Part shown: piece by piece, positions 8,356 through 15,299 of the stretch
Layout: each line of letters opens with the position of its first letter
Numbering within the stretch: position 1 is the first letter of the stretch
Source: Frigoribacterium sp. MEB024
GTDB lineage: Bacteria > Actinomycetota > Actinomycetes > Actinomycetales > Microbacteriaceae
Direction of reading: 5' to 3'
DNA length: 64,000 bases
Assembly: GCF_000878135.1 (NCBI RefSeq)
Contig: NZ_JXQZ01000032.1
Location: forward strand, 217,556-281,555
The notes under the pieces: model-generated
Databases searched by the model: none
What the model was told of the DNA's origin: nothing
Seen by the model: the letters and a program-made list of their open reading frames with translations, nothing else
Made by a program: the position numbers and the translations under genes

Positions 8356-8646
8356 CACAGCATCCTCCTGGTCGACCCGAAATCACCAGGAACCCGAGAA
8401 ACCCGACCCTCTCCCCGGGAGCTCGTGCTCCCACATCACCGCACCGACCCGAATCGTGCGCCGAGCAGACCCGCTGCCCGGCGCGCCCGTCGCCGCCCCG
8501 GCCGCCGTCGCGCACCCTCGTGACGTCCGTGCCGCGGCGCGACGCCTGGGCGGTCGATCGAACCCGAATCTCGATCGACCGCCCGCCACCGCCCCGTCGT
8601 CACCACCGACGTGGGCGTGCCGTCGCCTACCCGAACCCGAGACCCG
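8356..8646 (+). other. Structured C-rich 5' leader with eight ACCCGA hexamers
   Basis: No gene is visible in this stretch. ACCCGA occurs at 8375, 8392, 8401, 8447, 8562, 8629, 8635 and 8642, all on the plus strand. Hairpins are CCTGGT/ACCAGG (8367-8372, 8385-8390), GGGAGC-TCGT-GCTCCC (8417-8432) and a perfect 13-bp stem GGGCGGTCGATCG/CGATCGACCGCCC (8548-8560, 8572-8584). The strand is C-rich and G-poor between hairpins, as in rho-utilisation regions. A cis-acting leader RNA controlling the operon is inferred. Confidence 0.45.
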
Positions 8647-10218
8647 ATGTCCAGCACGCAGAGCGAACTCCGCTCAGTCCTGGTCGGACCGTCGTCACCC
8701 CGACGGATCGACCCCCCGTTCGACCTGCCCGAGTCGGAGGCTTCCCTCGCCTCCCCCGCCGCGACACACGACGCCGAGTCCGGCGCGGCCTGGGCTCGCC
8801 GCTACCGGCGCCGCCTCCGCCTCGTCGACACCGTCGTCCTGACCCTGAGCATCGTCGGTGCCGTCGCGGTGGACGCCGCGAGGGCCATCGCCGCCGGTCG
8901 GGGCTCGGACGCGACCACCCTCGTCGAGTCGGTCGGCTCGCCCGTGCTGCCCGTCGTCGTGGGACTGGTCTGGACCCTGTGCCTGACGCTGCACCGCACC
9001 CGCGACCTCGCAGTCGTCGGCAGCGGCGTCGTCGAGTACAAGCGCCTCCTCACGGCCAGCGTCTGGGCGTTCGCCGTCGTGGCGATCGGGTTCGCGTCGG
9101 TCGGTCACATCGGTGGCGAGGGCTACTTCCTCGTGGCGCTGCCCGTCGGCGGGGCCGGCCTGGTCGTCGGCCGGTGGACGATGCGGCGTTGGCTCGAGCG
9201 TCAGCGTGCGAAAGGTCACTACCTCTCGAGGGCGGTCGTCGTGGGGTCTCGCGACGACATCGCGGACGTCGTCCGTCGCATCGACAAGACGAGCGGTGCC
9301 GTGTACGACGTCGTCGGGGCCGCCGTCCCGGACGCCGACCCGCGGGGCATCGTCGTCGGAGGTCGCGTCGTCCCCGTGGTGGCCGACCTCGACGGGGTCC
9401 CCCGTGCGGTCTGGCGTCTGGGCGCCGAGAGCGTGATCGTCGCCGGCGAACCCGGTCGTGGCCGCGAGTACCTCCGCGACCTCGGATGGTCGCTGGAGGG
9501 ACGCGCGACGGAGCTCGTCATCGCCTCGCGACTGACGAACGTCGCCGGGCCGCGCATCCACTACCGTCCGGTCGAGGGTCTTCCCCTGATGCACGTCGAG
9601 CTGCCGCAGTTCGACGGCCCGCGGCACGCCCTCAAACGTCTGTCCGACCTGGTGCTGGCGTCCGCCGCCCTCGTCGTCCTCGCGCCGGTGTTCGCGGTGG
9701 TCGCCCTCGCGGTGCGGCTCGACGGCCCCGGCCCGGTGTTGTTCCGCCAGCGCAGGGTCGGCCGGGACGGGCGCACCTTCGAGATGCTGAAGTTCCGTTC
9801 GATGGTCGTCGACGCCGAGAGCCGTCTCGCCGACCTGACGCAGGCCGACGAGGGCGCCGGCCTCCTCTTCAAGATGAAGTCCGACCCCCGAGTCACCCGC
9901 GTCGGCGGTGTCCTCCGCCGCTGGTCGCTCGACGAGCTGCCCCAGCTGTGGAACATCGTCCGGGGCGAGATGAGCGTCGTCGGGCCCCGGCCGCCCCTCC
10001 CCCGCGAGGTCGAGGGGTACGAGGACCACGTCCACCGACGTCTCTACATCAAGCCCGGTCTCACCGGCATGTGGCAGGTGAACGGGCGCAGCGACCTCAG
10101 CTGGGAGGAGAGCGTCCGTCTCGACCTCTACTACGTCGAGAACTGGTCGCTGACGGTCGACTTCGTCATCATGTGGCGCACCGTCCGCGTGCTCTTCGAG
10201 CACCGGGGAGCGTATTGA
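8647..10218 (+). CDS. Polyprenyl glycosylphosphotransferase (initiating sugar-1-phosphate transferase)
   Basis: A 523-residue membrane enzyme of the WbaP/WcaJ/CpsE type. It transfers a sugar-1-phosphate from a nucleotide sugar to undecaprenyl phosphate, starting a repeat unit of an extracellular polysaccharide. The N-terminal half has four transmembrane helices (about residues 60-190) and a nucleotide-binding-like domain with VVVGSRDDIADVV. The C-terminal Bac_transf domain has a re-entrant helix near 340-360, LFRQRRVGRDGRTFEMLKFRSM, the catalytic Asp-Glu in SLDELPQLWN, VVGPRPPLPREV and KPGLTGMWQVNGRS. ATG 8647 is preferred; an in-frame GTG at 8611 adds 12 residues. First gene of a tight five-gene cluster. 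Confidence 0.93.
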   Translation: MSSTQSELRSVLVGPSSPRRIDPPFDLPESEASLASPAATHDAESGAAWARRYRRRLRLVDTVVLTLSIVGAVAVDAARAIAAGRGSDATTLVESVGSPVLPVVVGLVWTLCLTLHRTRDLAVVGSGVVEYKRLLTASVWAFAVVAIGFASVGHIGGEGYFLVALPVGGAGLVVGRWTMRRWLERQRAKGHYLSRAVVVGSRDDIADVVRRIDKTSGAVYDVVGAAVPDADPRGIVVGGRVVPVVADLDGVPRAVWRLGAESVIVAGEPGRGREYLRDLGWSLEGRATELVIASRLTNVAGPRIHYRPVEGLPLMHVELPQFDGPRHALKRLSDLVLASAALVVLAPVFAVVALAVRLDGPGPVLFRQRRVGRDGRTFEMLKFRSMVVDAESRLADLTQADEGAGLLFKMKSDPRVTRVGGVLRRWSLDELPQLWNIVRGEMSVVGPRPPLPREVEGYEDHVHRRLYIKPGLTGMWQVNGRSDLSWEESVRLDLYYVENWSLTVDFVIMWRTVRVLFEHRGAY

Positions 10219-10295
10219 GCCCGTCCAGCAGCATCCGAGACCACCACGGGCCGTTCACGGGCCCGGACCACGCTCACGACGACAGGGGAGACAGC

Positions 10296-11594
10296 ATGTC
10301 CGTCGACATCAGGCACTACAGGGACCGCGAGTCCGCACCGGCGGCGACCGCCGCACCGACGGCGACCGCCGCACCGACGGTGACCGCCGCACCGGCCACT
10401 CGGGAGGACGCCCGCGCGGGCGTCGACCTGCCCGAACTCCCCCGCCGCCGGAGGGGATCGCGTCGCAGCCGGGTGCTGCTCGTGCACTCGTCCGACGAGA
10501 TGTACGGCTCGGACCGGATCGTCCTCGAGGTGGTCGGCGAGCTCGCCGCCCGCGACGACCTCGACGTCACGGTCTGGCTGCCCTCCGACGTCGCGGTCGG
10601 GCCCCTGGGTCCGAGGCTGCGCGAACTCGGCGCACGCGTCGAGCGGACGCCCCTGCCGATCCTGCGCCGGACCCGGCTCGGGCCGCTCGGACTCGTCCGC
10701 CTGGCCCGTGACGCGGCCCGTACGGCGCTCCGCTTGTCCGGACGCCACTTCGACCTCGTCTACTGCGCGACGAGCGCGTGTCTCGTCGTCGCTCCCGTCG
10801 CCCGGGCCATGGGCGTCCGCCGCGTCGTGGGACACCTGCAAGAGCCCTGGAGCGCCGGTGACCGTCGTGGCCTCCGTCCTCTGGCCCGCGCCTGCACCTC
10901 GCTGGTCGCCGTGTCGCGCTCGGTGCTCGACTCGTCCGGCCTCTCGGACGACTCGCGTGCGGTCGTGGTCCACAACGGCGTCTCGGACCGGTCGATCGCC
11001 GCGAGCGACCGCACCGAGGGCCGCGAGCCCCAGTACGTGGTGGCGAGCCGATGGAACGGCCACAAGGGCCACGCGACGCTGCTCACCGCCTGGAACGCGG
11101 CGGGCTGCCCCGGTCAGCTCGTCGTCCTGGGCGGCCCCCCGGCCGTCGGCTCCTCGGTCGACGTGCCGGGTCTCGTCGCTGCCATCGTCTCGCGGCCCGA
11201 GACGGTCGTCGTCGTGGGAGAGGTCGACGACGCGTCGCCCTACCTGCGCGACGCCGACGCGGTCATCCTGCCGACCGACACCCTCGAGGGGTTCGGACTC
11301 GTGACCCTCGAGGCGTTCAGTCAGGGGCGTCCCGTCATCGCCAGCCGCTCCGGTGGTCCGGAGGAGGTCGTCGACGAGGGCCGCACGGGCTGGCTCTTCG
11401 ACCGTCGCGACGTCGACGGCCTGACGGCGATCCTCGCGTCGATGGACGTCTCCACCCTGGCCGTCGCCGGGCGCCACGCCCGCGAGGCCTACCTGCAGCG
11501 GTTCACGCCGGAACGCATGCGCCGCCGCATCGGTGCCGTCGTCACGCGCGAACTGCACACGGCCGACGTCGACTCGCTGGCGGTGGCCTCGTGA
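10296..11594 (+). CDS. GT4-family glycosyltransferase of the polysaccharide cluster
   Basis: A 432-residue GT-B glycosyltransferase. After a low-complexity Ala/Pro/Thr N-terminus encoded by an 18-bp tandem repeat, an arginine-rich stretch (near 50-58) leads into the N-terminal Rossmann domain (VLLVHSSDEMYGSDRI). The C-terminal donor-binding domain carries VVASRWNGHKGHATLL and the EX7E motif in EGFGLVTLEAF, followed by GRPVIASRSGGPEEVV. It probably adds the next sugar to the lipid-linked intermediate at the inner membrane face. ATG 10296 has an ideal AGGGGAG site 5 bases upstream. The stop overlaps the next gene (GTGA). Confidence 0.92.
   Translation: MSVDIRHYRDRESAPAATAAPTATAAPTVTAAPATREDARAGVDLPELPRRRRGSRRSRVLLVHSSDEMYGSDRIVLEVVGELAARDDLDVTVWLPSDVAVGPLGPRLRELGARVERTPLPILRRTRLGPLGLVRLARDAARTALRLSGRHFDLVYCATSACLVVAPVARAMGVRRVVGHLQEPWSAGDRRGLRPLARACTSLVAVSRSVLDSSGLSDDSRAVVVHNGVSDRSIAASDRTEGREPQYVVASRWNGHKGHATLLTAWNAAGCPGQLVVLGGPPAVGSSVDVPGLVAAIVSRPETVVVVGEVDDASPYLRDADAVILPTDTLEGFGLVTLEAFSQGRPVIASRSGGPEEVVDEGRTGWLFDRRDVDGLTAILASMDVSTLAVAGRHAREAYLQRFTPERMRRRIGAVVTRELHTADVDSLAVAS
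10335..10397 (+). repeat. 18-bp tandem repeat inside the GT4 gene
   Basis: Three full 18-base units (10335-10352, 10353-10370, 10371-10388) plus a partial fourth. The core is GCACCGACGGCGACCGCC with one or two substitutions per copy. Each unit encodes six residues of the A-P-T-A-T-A type, so copy-number change would stay in frame and only alter the length of a flexible N-terminus. Confidence 0.85.
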
Positions 11595-12388
11595 GCGACA
11601 CCACCACGACCTCTGCGTCGACCACGGCCCGACCCGCCGTGCCCCGTGCCGTGCGGCCCGCCCTCGCCGCCCTGGCGTCGGCCCAGAAGCCGTCGACGGG
11701 TGCGCCCGCCTACTCGCGCTTCGTCAACCGCCGCCTCGGTCGCTGGGCCGCCGCGGTGGCCTACACGCTGGGTGCGACGCCGAACCAGGTCACCGCTCTG
11801 AGCGCGGCGTGCACCTTCGCGGGCATCGCCGTCCTCGCCCTCGCGCCGTCCGGCATCGGCACGGCCGTGGCCGTCGTCCTGCTCCTCGTCGTGGGATACG
11901 CGCTCGACTCGGCCGACGGGCAGGTCGCCCGACTCCGTGGTGGCGGCAGCCCCGCGGGCGAGTGGCTCGACCACGTCATCGACGCGACCAAGATCGCGGT
12001 GCTGCACCTGGCCGTCTTCGCGTCGTGGTTGCGTGAACCGGACGGTCGCGAGGCCCTGCTGGCCGCACCGCTCGTGTACCAGGTCGTGGCGACGGTCGCG
12101 TTCTTCGCCATCGTCCTGACCGATCAGCTCCGCCGGGCGGAGGCGGCCCGGACCGGCGTCGCCGCGCCCGTGGGACGTCGTACAGGGCTGCTCTACTCCC
12201 TGGCGGTCGTCCCGACGGACTACGGCCTGATGTGCCTCGCATTCGTCCTGTTGGCCTGGCCGCCCGCGTTCACCGTGGTCTACCTCGCCCTCCTCGTCGC
12301 CAACGCCGGCTACCTCGTCCTCGCCCTGCCGAAGTGGTTCCGCGAACTGAAGTCCGTGACGCCCCCGTCGATCGGGTCGAGGCCGTGA
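11591..12388 (+). CDS. CDP-alcohol phosphatidyltransferase family protein
   Basis: A 265-residue membrane enzyme with the complete signature D-x2-DG-x2-AR-x8-G-x3-D-x3-D: D106, D109, G110, A113, R114, G123, D127, D131. These residues bind metal and the CDP moiety. Around six helices follow the 45-residue N-terminus. Known members move a phospho-alcohol or phosphatidyl group from a CDP-linked donor to an alcohol. In this cluster, with a nucleotidyltransferase three genes on, a role in attaching or polymerising a phosphoalcohol on a glycan or lipid is inferred. Both ends are GTGA overlaps, so it is translationally coupled to its neighbours. Confidence 0.9.
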   Translation: MSDTTTTSASTTARPAVPRAVRPALAALASAQKPSTGAPAYSRFVNRRLGRWAAAVAYTLGATPNQVTALSAACTFAGIAVLALAPSGIGTAVAVVLLLVVGYALDSADGQVARLRGGGSPAGEWLDHVIDATKIAVLHLAVFASWLREPDGREALLAAPLVYQVVATVAFFAIVLTDQLRRAEAARTGVAAPVGRRTGLLYSLAVVPTDYGLMCLAFVLLAWPPAFTVVYLALLVANAGYLVLALPKWFRELKSVTPPSIGSRP

Positions 12389-13833
12389 GCCGCGAGGGCG
12401 CACCTGCCCGACGTGCCCTCGTCGGTGGTCTCGGTCGGGCCGTGTCACGCCATGCCGCGCTCGTCGGCGTGGCGGCCCTCCTGGGGGTGGCCGCCGGCGT
12501 CGGCGCGTCGCAAGCAGCTCCGGCAGGTTGGCGCGCCGAGGCGACCCTCCTCGTCCGCGTCGAGTCCCCGGGATCGGGCCTCGCGGCCCGAGGGCAGTTC
12601 CCTCAGCAGCGCGTGGCGTCCTACGCCGAGCTGGGTACGAGCCCCGAGGTCCTCGGGCCGGTCGCCGCCGACCTCGGCGTGCCCGTCGACGAACTCGCCG
12701 AACGGGTCTCGGTGGTCAACCCGGGCGGCACCGCCGTCCTCCGCGTGCAGACGACGGCCGGGACGCCCGACGAGGCGGCCTCGCTGGCCGACGACGTCGC
12801 GGAGAGCCTCACGGCGGTCGTGGACCGCGTGGAGTCCCAGGGCGATCCGGACGGTCGGACCGTCGCGCTCGACCTCACCTCCCCCGCGGCCGTGCCGACG
12901 ACGCCTGACGAACCGGGCCTCGCGCTGACGATGCTCTCGGGACTCCTGGCCGGTCTGGCCGTGGGCCTCGCGGGCGCGCTCGTCCTCTCCCGTGCCCGGC
13001 CGACGGTCGACTCGGTCGACGACGTCCGCCGGATCACGGGGCTCCCGGTCGTGGGACAGCTCCCGGGGGCCCTCCGACACGGCGACGACCCGGTCACCGG
13101 GGTCTCGTCCGCCCGGACCCGCACGGCCCTCCGCGAGATCGTCCAGAACACGCGGGCACTGCGCGGCGGCGCACTGCCCGCCACGCTCCTGCTGGCACGG
13201 ACCGATTCGGTCCGCGAGGCGGTCGGCGTCGACGGCGGTCTCGCGCGCGCCGTCGTCGAGCTCGGCGCCACCTGCGCCCTGGTCCAGTCCGACTTCGACA
13301 CCCGCACCCTGTCCCGCCCCTCGACGGTGCCCGTCGGCGCCGTGCCCGAGGAGGTCGAGGCCGATCGGCACGGATACGACCGCGTGCCGGTGCCCGACGG
13401 GGTCGTGGCGTCGTCCCGTCATCTGGTCCGCTCCGGGACCCACGCGTTCTTCGCCGCCCTCCGGGAGGACTACGACGTGTCCGTCGTGCAGGCTTCGAGC
13501 GACTCCCACCCGCTCGCGTTGCGCAGCGTGACCGACGAGGTCGACGGCGTGCTGCTCGTCGTCCGGTCCGGCGTCACGACCGCCGAGTCCCTCCGGAGCC
13601 TGAGCGCCGAACTGCTCAGCCTGGACGTCCAGCCCGTGGGCGTCGTGCTGACCGGTGTGCCCCCGTGGCGCCGGGTCCTGGTGCGTGCCACCTGGCTGGA
13701 CGACGACATCCGCCAGCCGGTCGCGGAACCCGCCCCTTCCTTCAGCATCGCCGACCTCGTCGACCACGCCGGCGGGACCCGTCCGCTCCAGGACCTCCCC
13801 CGCCTCCGACGCCGGCCCGGTGCCCTGTCGTGA
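12385..13833 (+). CDS. Wzz-like polysaccharide chain-length protein with degenerate tyrosine-kinase domain
   Basis: A 482-residue protein laid out like actinobacterial Wzz/BY-kinase fusions. There is a first transmembrane helix near residues 25-45, an external Wzz region (about 45-170, with ASYAELGTSPEVLGPVAADLG), a second helix near 175-200, then a cytoplasmic domain. The latter keeps the overall fold pattern (VDGVLLVVRSGVTTAESLRSL..VGVVLTGV near 420-445). It lacks Walker A: the expected G-x4-GKS/T is replaced by ARTDSVREAVGVDGG. It also lacks the D-x-P-P Walker B and a C-terminal tyrosine cluster. It likely regulates chain length or export without kinase activity. GTG 12385 overlaps the previous stop. 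Confidence 0.82.
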   Translation: MSREGAPARRALVGGLGRAVSRHAALVGVAALLGVAAGVGASQAAPAGWRAEATLLVRVESPGSGLAARGQFPQQRVASYAELGTSPEVLGPVAADLGVPVDELAERVSVVNPGGTAVLRVQTTAGTPDEAASLADDVAESLTAVVDRVESQGDPDGRTVALDLTSPAAVPTTPDEPGLALTMLSGLLAGLAVGLAGALVLSRARPTVDSVDDVRRITGLPVVGQLPGALRHGDDPVTGVSSARTRTALREIVQNTRALRGGALPATLLLARTDSVREAVGVDGGLARAVVELGATCALVQSDFDTRTLSRPSTVPVGAVPEEVEADRHGYDRVPVPDGVVASSRHLVRSGTHAFFAALREDYDVSVVQASSDSHPLALRSVTDEVDGVLLVVRSGVTTAESLRSLSAELLSLDVQPVGVVLTGVPPWRRVLVRATWLDDDIRQPVAEPAPSFSIADLVDHAGGTRPLQDLPRLRRRPGALS

Positions 13834-14420
13834 CCACACCCGAGCAGCACCCCTCCGAGAGGACCACACCCGTGGACGTCATCCCCACCCCCGCCACCGG
13901 CCTCGCCCTCGACCCCGTCGAGGTCGGGAGAGGACGAGGAGGCGCGGGCCGGGTCGGCTACGCGGCCGGCGCCTTCGACCTGTTCCACATCGGCCACCTG
14001 AACCTGCTGCGGCACGCGTCCGCGCAGTGCGACCACCTCATCGCCGGGGTCGTGTCCGACGAGATGCTGCAGGTGACGAAGGGGATCTCGCCGGTCGTCC
14101 CCCTCGCCGAACGACTCGAGATCGTCCGTCACATCGACGTCGTGGACGGCGTCCACGCCGAGACGGTGCCCGACAAGATGGACGTCTGGCGCGAGCTGCG
14201 TTTCGACGTCTTCTTCAAGGGCGACGACTGGCGGGGCACCGAGAAGGGCCTCCGGCTCGAGCGCGAGTTCGGGGAGGTGGGGGTCGAGGTCGTCTACTTC
14301 CCGTACACGATGAGCACGTCCAGCACGGTCCTCCGTCGCGCGCTCCGGGCCCTCTCGGGTGCACCGGGCCACGGCGCCGAACCGGTCACCGTCGGCGACT
14401 CCGTCCGGCTCCAGGGCTGA
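13830..14420 (+). CDS. Cytidylyltransferase-like nucleotidyltransferase (TagD-related)
   Basis: A 196-residue enzyme. Residues 41 onward match the HxGH nucleotidyltransferase superfamily: GAFDLFHIGHLNLL with H53/H56, VVPLAERLEIV, FFKGDDWRGTEKG near 128-140, and STSSTVLR (162-169) as the C-terminal S-S-T motif. Relatives make CDP-glycerol or other CDP- or ADP-linked alcohols from the alcohol phosphate. The pairing with the CDP-alcohol transferase in the same operon suggests it supplies that donor. The first 40 residues have no family counterpart. The GTG start overlaps the upstream TGA; an internal GTG at 13872 is an alternative. Confidence 0.88.
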   Translation: MTTPEQHPSERTTPVDVIPTPATGLALDPVEVGRGRGGAGRVGYAAGAFDLFHIGHLNLLRHASAQCDHLIAGVVSDEMLQVTKGISPVVPLAERLEIVRHIDVVDGVHAETVPDKMDVWRELRFDVFFKGDDWRGTEKGLRLEREFGEVGVEVVYFPYTMSTSSTVLRRALRALSGAPGHGAEPVTVGDSVRLQG

Positions 14421-14511
14421 CCGGTCCTCCCCAGCCCGGCATCGCCCGTCGACGACGGTGGCGACTGGGGAGAACCCACCGAGCGTCGTGGCGGCCCGAG
14501 ATGCTCGATCC

Positions 14512-15078
14512 ATGACACTCACCTCGGTCCTCGACACCACCCCCGCCCGACCGCCCGACGACGGGATCGGGGCCCGCGACGAGTGCGACCCGGCACGGGC
14601 CGTCGATCCGCACGCGCCCGTCCGCGACGTCGCCGACCTCGTCCGGCACGTCGAGGCCATCGTCCCCGTGGCGGTGCGTCGGCAGCTCTGGACGTTGTTC
14701 TTCGACGACGACGACGTCCCCCTGCCCCTCATGGTGCCGCTCGAGGGCATCCCCGAGGTGCCCGACACCTCCGCCCTGGACCACTACGGTGACGCCCTGG
14801 CGGCCGTCGCCACGGAGTTCGGCGCCGGGACCGTGGCGTTCGTCCTCGAGAGGGTCGGGGCCGCGTCGTGCGGTCCTTCGGATCGACGGTGGGCCGAAGG
14901 GCTCCGGGCGCTCGGTCGAGGACGACCGTTCGAGGTCCGACCGGTCCTGCTGTGCGGCGACGACGGCGTGTCCGTGCTCGACGCGGGCCGTGGAACGGGC
15001 GGACGCACAGCACGGGGTGGTGTCCCTCAGGCGTCCTCGAGCCCCGTCCGCCTGGTCGACATCGTCCGCCTGCCCTGA
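14512..15078 (+). CDS. Hypothetical protein
   Basis: A 188-residue soluble acidic protein that I do not recognise. It has alternating hydrophobic strands and helices (VADLVRHVEAIVPVAVRRQLWTLFF near 40-66, LPLMVPLEGIPEVPD near 71-86, GTVAFVLERVG near 105-115) and no membrane segment or signal peptide. The ATG at 14512 follows 91 bases of non-coding sequence; no strong ribosome site is seen, and another frame offers no better start. Its 3' end overlaps the convergent small gene by about 50 bases. It may belong functionally to the upstream polysaccharide cluster or stand alone. Confidence 0.6.
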   Translation: MTLTSVLDTTPARPPDDGIGARDECDPARAVDPHAPVRDVADLVRHVEAIVPVAVRRQLWTLFFDDDDVPLPLMVPLEGIPEVPDTSALDHYGDALAAVATEFGAGTVAFVLERVGAASCGPSDRRWAEGLRALGRGRPFEVRPVLLCGDDGVSVLDAGRGTGGRTARGGVPQASSSPVRLVDIVRLP

Positions 15079-15281
15079 CCCTGCTCGCGGTCGACGAGGC
15101 GCCACCAGGCGGTCTCGGCGAGTTCCGGGGACGTGTAGACGCCCAGTCGGGCCGGCTCGGCGTCGGTCGGACTCCACCGGCTGAGCCGGTACCCGCCGCC
15201 GAAACGCTCGACGACAGCCTCGGGGGCCGCCTCGGGATCGGCGCGCACGGTCCACCGATCGGGGACGTTCTCGTCGAGCAT
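15027..15281 (-). CDS. Small hypothetical protein
   Basis: 84 residues, soluble, with regular aromatic/charged spacing (ERFGGGYRLSRWSP, LGVYTSPELAETAWWRLVDRE) that looks like a genuine small domain; not recognised. Support for being real: TACGAT at 15293-15288 sits exactly 6 bases before the ATG, fitting a leaderless actinobacterial start, and it fills the space before the helicase gene on the same strand. The last 52 bases overlap the end of the convergent hypothetical gene. If one of the two is spurious, I would keep this one. Confidence 0.65.
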   Translation of the reverse strand: MLDENVPDRWTVRADPEAAPEAVVERFGGGYRLSRWSPTDAEPARLGVYTSPELAETAWWRLVDREQGQGRRTMSTRRTGLEDA

Positions 15282-15293
15282 CGGTCGATCGTA
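15282..15293 (-). promoter_or_regulatory. -10 TACGAT, leaderless start of the small hypothetical gene
   Basis: On the minus strand TACGAT (15293-15288) is followed by six bases and then the ATG at 15281. The arrangement matches TANNNT-N6 promoters of leaderless genes. Confidence 0.5.
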
Positions 15294-15299
15294 CCCGGG

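Noticed and set aside
8337..10295. Upstream extension of the GT4 glycosyltransferase frame to 1085 codons
   Set aside because: The extension overlaps the sugar-phosphate transferase in another frame and is Arg/Pro-rich noise; ATG 10296 has an ideal ribosome site.
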